From positions 1 to 21,622 of the forward strand of contig JBLHKW010000089.1 in the NCBI GenBank assembly GCA_047618565.1: a DNA stretch of 21,622 nt. The letters run 5' to 3'. The notes below the pieces were generated by a model. That model was not told the origin of the DNA. It was given only the letters and a program-made list of their open reading frames with translations, and did not search any database. This DNA comes from JBLHKW01 sp047618565 (GTDB lineage: Bacteria > Planctomycetota > UBA1135 > GCA-002686595). Positions 15,763-21,622 of the stretch are shown here, piece after piece (position 1 is the stretch's first letter; each line of letters starts with the position of its first letter). A program made the translations under genes and the position numbers.

Positions 15763-17409
15763 CTAGCCCTTGGTCGTGCCCGTCATGGCGTCGGTCGCCT
15801 TGCTGTGCTTGTTGCCCGACGCGCCGGTCTTGTGTCCCGGGTCGACCCACGAGCGCACGACCTCCTTCGAGCCGAAGACCTTCTTCGTGACGCGCGAGTA
15901 CACGTCGAACATGCGTGCCTCGATGCTGCCCGCGCGCTCGCGGTAGGAGCCGTCCCGCAGGCGCATGCGTGCGCGCTTCTCCCAGACGCCGATGCGGCCG
16001 CGCGCCAGCCCGTAGGACAGCGTGACGTAGTGCTGGTACATCTTGCGCGCCTCGGCCACGGTCGGCGGGATATTGCCCTTCCAGGTCTCCTGCAGGTGAT
16101 ACTCGCCGATCGAGCCCCATTCGCGCAGGCTATTGGGTCCCTCGTAGCCCAGGTCGATGGCCTGACCCCACATGGCGGTGCCGGGGATCGGCCGGTACGG
16201 CCACACGGTCGGGCGCGCGTCCGGGCAAGCGTTGTGCAGGCGCCGGCACTGGTCGATGGTCGCCATCATCGACTCCTCGCTCTCACCGGGATAGCCGATG
16301 ATGTAGGTGATCGAGCCCTGGATCCCGCGCTTGTCCATCTCGATGCCCGCGGCGATGTTGTCGTCGCCTTTGATGGGCTTGCCGATCTTGCGCATCATGT
16401 CGTCGCTGCCGGCCTCGGCACCGATCTCGGCGATGTACATGCCGGCCTTGGCGAGCAGGTCCAGGGTCTCCTTCTTGTAGGAGAGGATCGAGTGCGTCTC
16501 CATGAAGGCGTTCCACTCGAAACGCAGGCCGCGTTCGATCTTGCCCTCGCAGAACTCGCGCACGCGCTTCTCCATGACGCCGAAGTTCGCGTCGTGGAAG
16601 CGCACCACGTCGAAGTTCCAGCGCTTCTGTAGATCCTCGAGGTCGTCGAGCATGCGATCCGCCGGCATGGACTTCCAGCGACGGCCGGTGATCTCCGGTG
16701 AACAGCAGAAGGTGCACGGCTCCGGGCAACCGTAACTCGAGTAGTAGGTGATGCCAAAGTAGGGCTTGCGTGCCCCCATGCTCTCCGGCGTGGGCATGCG
16801 CAGCACGTCACCAGGGCTCGCCGCGCGCAGCTGGTGCTGGCGGTAGGGCTCGATGTCGAGCATGTGCCAGGGCATGTTGAGCAGCTTGTCCCAGCCGACG
16901 ACAGCGCGTCGCGGTGTGACGATCACCTGACCGTCGCGCAACAGGGACAGGCCCTCGATATCGTCCAGGGGCTCGCCCGCGTCGATGGCCTGCACCACGT
17001 CCCGGAAGGTCAGCTCACCCTGGCCATGGATCACGGCGTCGTACAATCCTGTTTCGAGCTGCAGGTCCGGTCGCACCGATGCGAACCAGCCACCGATGAC
17101 GGCCGGCAGGTTCGGGAAGCGCGCCTTGACCTTCTGGCTCGCGAGCCAGCCGTCGACGACCATGAAGCCCAGGATGCCGGTCGTTGCGTAGAGCATGGCG
17201 CCCTCGCAAGCCGCGACCAGGCGCTCGTGCCCCTCTACGCCGTCGTACAGGGAGCCGTCGATGATCTCGATCTCGTACCCGTCCTGGAGCGGAAAGGCGG
17301 AGATCGCGAGCATCTCGAGCGGCAGTATGTCCTTGCTCGACGGCAGACCGAGGGTCTCGTCGACCTGCTTGGGCTGGTAGAGGACGATCTTCTTCTTGCG
17401 CTGGATCAT
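15763..17409 (-). CDS. B12-binding-domain radical SAM protein
   Basis: This 548-residue protein is a class B-type radical SAM enzyme. Residues about 7-145 form a Rossmann-like cobalamin-binding domain (KIVLYQPKQ, YEIEIIDGSLYD, AVIGGWFASVRPD, AVIHGQGELTF). The DxHxxG motif is absent, so any cobalamin would not be held by a His ligand from this motif. The radical SAM core (about 215-440) has the 4Fe-4S cluster cysteines Cys228, Cys232 and Cys235 in YGCPEPCTFCC, followed by an EIGAEAGSDDMMRKIGK segment and YIIGYPGESEESM typical of the family. The C-terminal ~110 residues are basic and helical. Relatives include the BchE cyclase and methyltransferases acting on unactivated carbons. The substrate is unknown; lipid, hopanoid, phosphonate or tetrapyrrole modification are all possible. 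No ribosome-binding site is evident. Confidence 0.9.
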   Translation of the reverse strand: MIQRKKKIVLYQPKQVDETLGLPSSKDILPLEMLAISAFPLQDGYEIEIIDGSLYDGVEGHERLVAACEGAMLYATTGILGFMVVDGWLASQKVKARFPNLPAVIGGWFASVRPDLQLETGLYDAVIHGQGELTFRDVVQAIDAGEPLDDIEGLSLLRDGQVIVTPRRAVVGWDKLLNMPWHMLDIEPYRQHQLRAASPGDVLRMPTPESMGARKPYFGITYYSSYGCPEPCTFCCSPEITGRRWKSMPADRMLDDLEDLQKRWNFDVVRFHDANFGVMEKRVREFCEGKIERGLRFEWNAFMETHSILSYKKETLDLLAKAGMYIAEIGAEAGSDDMMRKIGKPIKGDDNIAAGIEMDKRGIQGSITYIIGYPGESEESMMATIDQCRRLHNACPDARPTVWPYRPIPGTAMWGQAIDLGYEGPNSLREWGSIGEYHLQETWKGNIPPTVAEARKMYQHYVTLSYGLARGRIGVWEKRARMRLRDGSYRERAGSIEARMFDVYSRVTKKVFGSKEVVRSWVDPGHKTGASGNKHSKATDAMTGTTKG

Positions 17410-17599
17410 GGGGCGCCGCGGGTGGCTGCGTGGACGGGCTGGCAGGCGTATGGGGGACTTCTGAACGAATGCGGCTCCGAGTCTACCAGGGATCGATCCC
17501 GGGCGTGGGAATCGGCGCCGCCTCCCATTGTCGACCAGGGACCCCTGCTGTCGTGACCGCGCCCGCCATTTTCTGGCCAGATTCGCCCTGGAGAGCTCG
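17410..17599. other. Intergenic spacer upstream of the radical SAM gene
   Basis: No gene, terminator hairpin or ribosome-binding site is visible in these 190 bases. The one structured element is a 12-base perfect palindrome, GGGATCGATCCC (17489-17500), 80 bases before the radical SAM start. A palindrome of this length is expected a few times by chance in a window this size. Confidence 0.4.
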
Positions 17600-18685
17600 T
17601 CACTCGATCTTGCCGTCGACCGACAGCAGGATCGCGATGGGCCTGGTGGGCTCGAAATGCGCGAACGCGATCACCGCGATCATGGTCAGGGGCACGCACA
17701 GGAACATCCCCACGATGCCCCAGACCGCCCCCCACAGGGCCAGGGCCAGCAGGATCGCCAGCGGGCTCAGATTGAGGGCATTTCCGAGCACGCGCGGCTC
17801 GAGCAGGTTGCCGATCACAAATTGGGTCGCTCCGAGACCGATCAGGACCGTCAAGAACGGCCCCCAGCTGACGAACTGAACCGCCGCGAGGAGCGTAGGG
17901 AAGAGGACCGCGACCAGGGACCCCAGGGTCGGGATGTAGTTCAAGAGGAAGATGACGAGCGCCCAGAACTCGGCGTAGTCCACGCCGACGGCGCGCATGA
18001 TCCCGTAGCTCACCACCCCCGTCAGCAGACTGATCAAGGTCTTCATCCACAGGTAGGTCTGGATGCGCTCCACGGCCCTACCGATCAGCTCGTGGGTTCC
18101 GCGCTGCTCCTCTGTTCCCGGGAACAGCGCGCGCAGCTTGTTTTCGAAGTGCTTCTGCTCGAGCAGCAGGAACAGCACGTAGAGCAGGATCAGTCCGGCC
18201 TGGGCCGCGATACCGCTCAGGGCAGCCACGAGTCGCGAGACCAGAGACGCCAGGTCGATGCCCCCGACCGCGGCGCTGAAGCGCTTCTCCATTTCCCCCT
18301 TGTCGAGCCAGTGCGCCAGCCCGCCGACCCGCTCCACGACCATGTCGCACAGCTCGATCAAGTTGCGCTCGTAGGTTGGCGCCGCAGTCTGGACCAGCGC
18401 GATGTTGCTACCGACGAACTGAACCAGGTAGGCGCCGACGACCACGATGGCCGCCATCGCACAGACGGTGCTCAGCCAGTCCGGCATGCGGCGTCCCCCG
18501 ACAGCGATACGCCCGATGCGCTGCGCGAACCCATGGATCACGAAGGTGATCATGGCCGCCGCCGCGAGGGGCACGAGCAGGTCCTCGCCCACCACGAGCC
18601 CGGTGATCCCGAGGGCCAGGATGACGCAGGCCAGGGCCAGGCGTACGAGCCGCTGGTGCCGTCGGATCTCGATGGAATCGGGCAT
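17600..18685 (-). CDS. AI-2E/PerM/TqsA family membrane transporter
   Basis: This 361-residue integral membrane protein has the layout of the AI-2E transporter (UPF0118) family. Two hydrophobic helices lie near the N-terminus (about 15-33 and 36-55) and a third at 70-90. A soluble, partly charged region follows (about 95-150), then a cluster of membrane segments to the end (for example AAQAGLILLYVLFLLLEQ, ALVIFLLNYIPTLGSLVAVL and LAILLALALWGAVWGIVGM). The NYIPTLGS motif and the LNLSPLAILLAL segment are characteristic. Members include TqsA, proposed to export the signal AI-2, and others that act as Na+/H+ antiporters or permeases, so the transported species cannot be assigned. It starts at ATG 18685, 60 bases after the pdxA stop on the same strand. 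CATAAC just downstream of pdxA may give it its own promoter. Its stop is 190 bases before the radical SAM start. Confidence 0.92.
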   Translation of the reverse strand: MPDSIEIRRHQRLVRLALACVILALGITGLVVGEDLLVPLAAAAMITFVIHGFAQRIGRIAVGGRRMPDWLSTVCAMAAIVVVGAYLVQFVGSNIALVQTAAPTYERNLIELCDMVVERVGGLAHWLDKGEMEKRFSAAVGGIDLASLVSRLVAALSGIAAQAGLILLYVLFLLLEQKHFENKLRALFPGTEEQRGTHELIGRAVERIQTYLWMKTLISLLTGVVSYGIMRAVGVDYAEFWALVIFLLNYIPTLGSLVAVLFPTLLAAVQFVSWGPFLTVLIGLGATQFVIGNLLEPRVLGNALNLSPLAILLALALWGAVWGIVGMFLCVPLTMIAVIAFAHFEPTRPIAILLSVDGKIE

Positions 18686-18745
18686 CGGTTTCAGGGAGCA
18701 CGGGCATCCGGGACGCGCGCGCGCTGCCAGTGCCAGGTTATGCGA

Positions 18746-19684
18746 TCACGCGGGCCGCGGGCGACACCAATCCGCCGCCTGGATCAGCGCGTGGATGAGG
18801 TTCTCGCTCGAAGCGCGCCCCTGGCCCGCGATGTCGAAGGCCGTGCCATGTACAGGACTCACGCGCAGGTACGGCAGCCCCGCGAGCACGGTCAATCCGC
18901 GCTCCTGGCCGATCAGCTTCAGGGCGATGAAGGCCTGGTCGTGATAGAGCGCGAGAACACCGTCGTACAGGCCGTCGCGCGCCTGAACGAAGACCGCGTC
19001 GGGCGAAACCGGCCCGGTCACATCGAGCCCGTCCTCACGCGCACGCTCGACCGCCGGCACGAGCAGGTCGCCCTCCTCGCAACCGAGCAAGCCATGCTCC
19101 CCCGCGTGCGGGTTGAGGCCCGCCAGCGCCAGCCGCGGGTTGCGAATGCCCAGCCCGTCGAGGCTCTCCGCCAGCAAGGCCAGGTGGTCGACCACCCTGT
19201 CCGGCTCGATCGACGCGATCGCCTGCACGAGTGGCATGTGGCGGGTGAGCAGCATGACGCGCAAATTCCCGACGACGGCCAGCATGCCCGTGCGCTCCAC
19301 CCCAGCCCAACGCGACAGCAACTCGGTCTGCCCCTCGACCCGCTCTCCCGCGGCGTGCAGCGCCTCCTTGTTCACCGGCGCCGTCACGAGCGCCGCGACC
19401 TCGCCCCTGGACGCGAGCCCGTGACCGATACGCAGGGCATCGAGCGCCGCTGCACCGCAGCTGGCTTGCACCTTGCCCATCTCCCAGGACCCGGGAGCCT
19501 CGCAGTCCACCCACGAGTGCTGCCCCGCGCCCAGCCCGTCCACCGGCCGCACCGCTCCCGGCCCGATCCCGACCAGCCGCATGCGCGCCCGCACCCGCTC
19601 ATCGCGGAAGGCAGCGCCCACGACCTCGGGCCCGATCCCGGCGGGATCCCCGGCGGTGAGTGCGATGTTCGGTAGTTCGTCCAT
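18746..19684 (-). CDS. pdxA: 4-hydroxythreonine-4-phosphate dehydrogenase
   Basis: This 312-residue enzyme oxidises 4-phosphohydroxy-L-threonine with NAD+ in DXP-dependent pyridoxal phosphate synthesis. The N-terminal TAGDPAGIGPE (10-20) is the family opening. The divalent-metal ligands are His149 (LLTRHMPL), His193 (GLNPHAGEHG) and His279 (SPVHGTAFDIA). TAPVNKEAL (101-109) and LYHDQA (246-251) are also conserved. One oddity is EGQTE at 117-121, where most relatives have GHTE; the His that contacts substrate in the E. coli enzyme (recalled as His136) is Gln here. The length is slightly shorter than E. coli PdxA (329). ATG 19684 gives the homologous N-terminus; the frame extends 29 codons further upstream without a ribosome-binding site. 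No other B6 gene is nearby. It is divergent from the sulfatase-fold gene. Confidence 0.93.
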   Translation of the reverse strand: MDELPNIALTAGDPAGIGPEVVGAAFRDERVRARMRLVGIGPGAVRPVDGLGAGQHSWVDCEAPGSWEMGKVQASCGAAALDALRIGHGLASRGEVAALVTAPVNKEALHAAGERVEGQTELLSRWAGVERTGMLAVVGNLRVMLLTRHMPLVQAIASIEPDRVVDHLALLAESLDGLGIRNPRLALAGLNPHAGEHGLLGCEEGDLLVPAVERAREDGLDVTGPVSPDAVFVQARDGLYDGVLALYHDQAFIALKLIGQERGLTVLAGLPYLRVSPVHGTAFDIAGQGRASSENLIHALIQAADWCRPRPA

Positions 19685-19745
19685 GTGGGGCGGAGAGGTC
19701 AGGTGCTGCGAGACGAGGCGCCTCGCCCACAACCTCTCCCGGAGT

Positions 19746-19764
19746 GTAAGCCACGAAGGCTTAC
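19746..19764. promoter_or_regulatory. Hairpin in the pdxA/sulfatase-fold divergent region
   Basis: GTAAGCC (19746-19752) and GGCTTAC (19758-19764) form a 7-base stem with a 5-base loop. It lies 61 bases upstream of pdxA on one side and 38 bases upstream of the sulfatase-fold gene on the other. It could be an operator shared by both promoters; there is no direct evidence. Confidence 0.35.
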
Positions 19765-19787
19765 GGGTCACCGGGGCAGCAGCGCCT

Positions 19788-19803
19788 TGCTATAGTCGCC
19801 GAA
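19788..19803 (+). promoter_or_regulatory. Extended -10 element placing transcription start at the ATG
   Basis: TGCTATAGT is an extended -10 match, with the TATAGT hexamer at 19791-19796. Only 6 bases separate it from ATG 19803. Transcription normally begins 6-8 bases after the -10, so the message would start at or next to the start codon and be leaderless. The absence of any Shine-Dalgarno motif agrees. No clear -35 is present, as is common for extended -10 promoters. Confidence 0.5.
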
Positions 19804-21440
19804 TGGCCCCCTCGTCCACCCTGGGAGACTGCCGCCTGCGGGCAGCCTTCCTGTGCGCCGCCCTGCTGGTCTCGATCGGGCCCGCGTGCAGCCCGCGCCC
19901 TGACCTGTCGGCGCCGCCGAACATACTGCTCGTCAGCATCGATACCCTGCGCGCGGACCACCTCCCGATTTATGGGTACGAGCGTCCGACCGCCCCGCGA
20001 CTGTCGCGGCTGGCTGAGACCGGTGTCGTGTTCGAGAACGCGACCGCGGCCTCGTCCTGGACCCTGCCGTCGCACCTCTCGATGCTGACGGGCCTGAGCG
20101 TGAGCGCGCATGGGATCTGCGACGACCGTCTATGGACGCGCCAGGATTCCGAGGGCCAGCCCATCCCGGCCCCCCTGCGCGGGACATTCGTGTCCGAGCG
20201 CCTGCGCGACGCGGGCTACCGTTGCGCTGGCTTCTACAGCTGGAAGTACCTGGACGACCAGTTCGGATTCGGGCCCGGCTTCGAGACCTGGGAACGCCTG
20301 GGGCACACGTTCTACTCGCACCCGGTGGTCGCACCGGAGTTCGAACGCCTGCGCAAGGCCGGAGACCAGGACGGGATGCGCGCCCTCGCCAAGCGCTACC
20401 CGGAGCTGTTCGACGACAGCGCGCCCTCCTCGCCGGAGGTCATCGAGCGCACCCTCGACTGGCTGCGCCAACATGAGACCGGCGCGAGCGATGTGCCCTT
20501 CTTCCTGTTCGTGCACCTCTTCGACGTACACGATCCCTACGTCCCGCCCGAGCCCTTCCGCGACCTGTTCGATCCTGAGTACGACGGCCCGATCACCGGC
20601 CGCCGCATCACCGCGCCCGACTCCCCCATGCGCGGCGACATGGATGCGCGCGACCTCGAGCACCTGATCGCGCTCTACGACGGCGAGATCGCCTGGGTCG
20701 ATTCGGAGATCGGACGCCTGCTCGACGGCCTCGAGCAGCTAGACCTGGATCGCAGCACCCTGACCGTGATCACGTCGGACCACGGTGAGGAGTTCTTCGA
20801 GCACGGGCACAAGACCCACCGCCGCCAGGTCCATCGCGAGAGCGTGCACGTGCCGATGATCCTGAACTGGCCCGGCGTACTGCCCCGAAGCGTGCGCGTG
20901 CCGCACCCAGTCGGGTTGATCGACATCGCCCCGACCCTGTGCTCCGCCGCGGGCCTCGACAGCACGACCGGAATGGAGGGCACCGACCTGCTCCGCCTGG
21001 CCATGGGCGAACAGCCGGACGGCGACCTCACACGGGTGTCCGAGCTGCTGGTCTTCGACCCGCGCACCGGCCCGGCCCCGGAACAGCACCTGGGACTGGC
21101 CTTCGGAAGCGAGTACGCATTGCGGGTCATCGAACCGGACGGCCAGGTCCAATGGACCGCCTTCGACCTGGCCCAGGAGCCCCTGGGCCGCGGGCCCGGA
21201 CGGCAGCTGGATGCCGAGGGTCCGGAGGTGCGCGGCCTGGAGCAGCGCGTGGAGCGGCTACGGAAACACCTCACGCATCTCAGAGTCGGACTCGCCGAGC
21301 GCGGCGAGGAGTTGCCGCCCCTCACCGAAGACGACCTGCGCCAGCTGGCGGCGATGGGCTACGCGGGACAGGACGAGGCGCAGACAGGCGCGTCACAGGG
21401 AACGCACCTGTGTATCGACGGCTGCGTCTGGCGTTACTGA
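19803..21440 (+). CDS. Sulfatase-fold (alkaline phosphatase superfamily) exported hydrolase or transferase
   Basis: This 545-residue protein has a hydrophobic leader (about residues 13-29, ending PACS; a weak lipobox or a Sec signal). The sulfatase/phosphodiesterase core follows. Metal ligands are visible as Asp47 in VSIDTLRADH, Asp326-His327 in TSDHGEE, and His336/His339 in FEHGHKTHR; HLFDVHDPYVPP (238-249) is a conserved substrate-side loop. The catalytic segment reads SSWTLPSHLSMLTGL (84-98). In true sulfatases this is C/S-x-P-x-R, with Cys or Ser turned into formylglycine. Here Thr87 takes that place and His91 replaces Arg. A Thr nucleophile is known in the superfamily for phosphoethanolamine and phosphoglycerol transferases and some phosphodiesterases. 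Sulfatase activity is therefore doubtful, and a phospho-transfer or phosphodiesterase role is more likely. The C-terminal ~120 residues hold a predicted helical segment. It is probably translated from a leaderless message. Confidence 0.87.
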   Translation: MAPSSTLGDCRLRAAFLCAALLVSIGPACSPRPDLSAPPNILLVSIDTLRADHLPIYGYERPTAPRLSRLAETGVVFENATAASSWTLPSHLSMLTGLSVSAHGICDDRLWTRQDSEGQPIPAPLRGTFVSERLRDAGYRCAGFYSWKYLDDQFGFGPGFETWERLGHTFYSHPVVAPEFERLRKAGDQDGMRALAKRYPELFDDSAPSSPEVIERTLDWLRQHETGASDVPFFLFVHLFDVHDPYVPPEPFRDLFDPEYDGPITGRRITAPDSPMRGDMDARDLEHLIALYDGEIAWVDSEIGRLLDGLEQLDLDRSTLTVITSDHGEEFFEHGHKTHRRQVHRESVHVPMILNWPGVLPRSVRVPHPVGLIDIAPTLCSAAGLDSTTGMEGTDLLRLAMGEQPDGDLTRVSELLVFDPRTGPAPEQHLGLAFGSEYALRVIEPDGQVQWTAFDLAQEPLGRGPGRQLDAEGPEVRGLEQRVERLRKHLTHLRVGLAERGEELPPLTEDDLRQLAAMGYAGQDEAQTGASQGTHLCIDGCVWRY

Positions 21441-21462
21441 ACCACCTCTAAACGGCAGTGGG

Positions 21463-21622
21463 TCAAGTCTTGGTTTCAGTTGTTTCTGGGGCTCCTCCTC
21501 CGGTCCTGCGAATCGAGGGTGGGGTCAGCTCGAAGCCATTCACCTCTTCGGGCTCGATGTCCCATTTTGCTGCTACGGACGCCAGCCTCCCAATCAGGTT
21601 TCGGCATGCGACGCCGGCTTGG
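21463..21622 (-). CDS. 3' end of an unrecognised gene (cut by right edge)
   Basis: Reading from the right edge, a frame without stops gives 52 residues and ends at TGA (21463-21465). The visible C-terminus includes NLIGRLASVAAKWDIEPEEV, then NGFELTPPSIRRTGGGAPE and a Thr/Glu-rich tail. This looks like a structured helix followed by a flexible tail, and the residue mix is natural. I do not recognise the family. Local G+C from 21441 to the edge is 59%, clearly below the rest of the window, and could mean a recently acquired gene or just this gene's bias. The gene is convergent with the sulfatase-fold gene, 22 bases from its stop. The coding call rests on 159 bases only. Confidence 0.45.
   Translation of the reverse strand, partial: QAGVACRNLIGRLASVAAKWDIEPEEVNGFELTPPSIRRTGGGAPETTETKT

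Noticed and set aside
17489..17500. Palindrome GGGATCGATCCC as an operator for the radical SAM gene
   Set aside because: A 12-base perfect palindrome is expected several times by chance in 21 kb, and no second site or -10/-35 context supports it.
17528..19675. A 715-codon open frame on the plus strand
   Set aside because: It is antisense to the AI-2E-type transporter and pdxA, both of which have clear conserved motifs. The translated product is a low-complexity Arg/His/Gln/Asp mixture.
19685..19771. N-terminal extension of PdxA to an upstream ATG at 19771
   Set aside because: The added residues are Arg-rich and unlike the family. The conserved opening TAGDPAGIGPE starts only nine residues after ATG 19684, as expected for PdxA.

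Overview
The window is a GC-rich (about two thirds G+C), densely coded stretch of bacterial chromosome with 16 protein genes: 14 complete and one cut at each edge. I see no rRNA, tRNA, CRISPR array or insertion sequence. Ribosome-binding sites are mixed: some genes have clear Shine-Dalgarno motifs, several have none. Signal peptides, lipoprotein-type leaders, a HEAT-repeat/von Willebrand protein and a sulfatase-fold protein point to a Gram-negative-type, free-living heterotroph. Planctomycetota or Myxococcota-like lineages fit this gene mix, but nothing here fixes the taxon.

Layout. Positions 1-1747 (minus): a class I-type HMG-CoA reductase overlaps by 4 bases a membrane-anchored protein resembling M23 peptidases, which runs off the left edge. 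Positions 1934-4139 (plus): a three-gene operon of two SPFH/band-7 proteins and a GuaD-type guanine deaminase, each junction a 4-base GTGA stop/start overlap. Positions 4144-6648 (minus): an M14 zinc carboxypeptidase with a probable lipoprotein leader. Positions 6740-9559 (plus): a nitroreductase-methyltransferase fusion and an alpha/beta hydrolase-OsmC fusion. Positions 9564-12428 (minus): a HEAT/VWA secreted protein and an unrecognised lipoprotein. Positions 12673-15673 (plus): the glyoxylate shunt, malate synthase then isocitrate lyase, ending at a near-ideal bidirectional hairpin. Positions 15763-19684 (minus): a B12-binding radical SAM protein, an AI-2E/PerM-type membrane protein and PdxA. 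Positions 19803-21440 (plus): a sulfatase-fold protein with Thr at the usual formylglycine position. Positions 21463-21622 (minus): the 3' end of an unrecognised gene.

How the genes work together. aceB-aceA allow growth on acetate, fatty acids or other C2 sources. HMG-CoA reductase implies a mevalonate route to isoprenoids, but no other mevalonate gene is here. pdxA belongs to DXP-dependent vitamin B6 synthesis and guaD to purine salvage. The rest are single-gene functions in surface proteolysis, detoxification, envelope and transport. The window looks like ordinary chromosome with several unusual domain combinations. I do not see a defence island or a clear new multi-gene system. The best candidates for undescribed biology are the SPFH pair with oppositely charged tails coupled to a guanine deaminase, and the nitroreductase-methyltransferase fusion.
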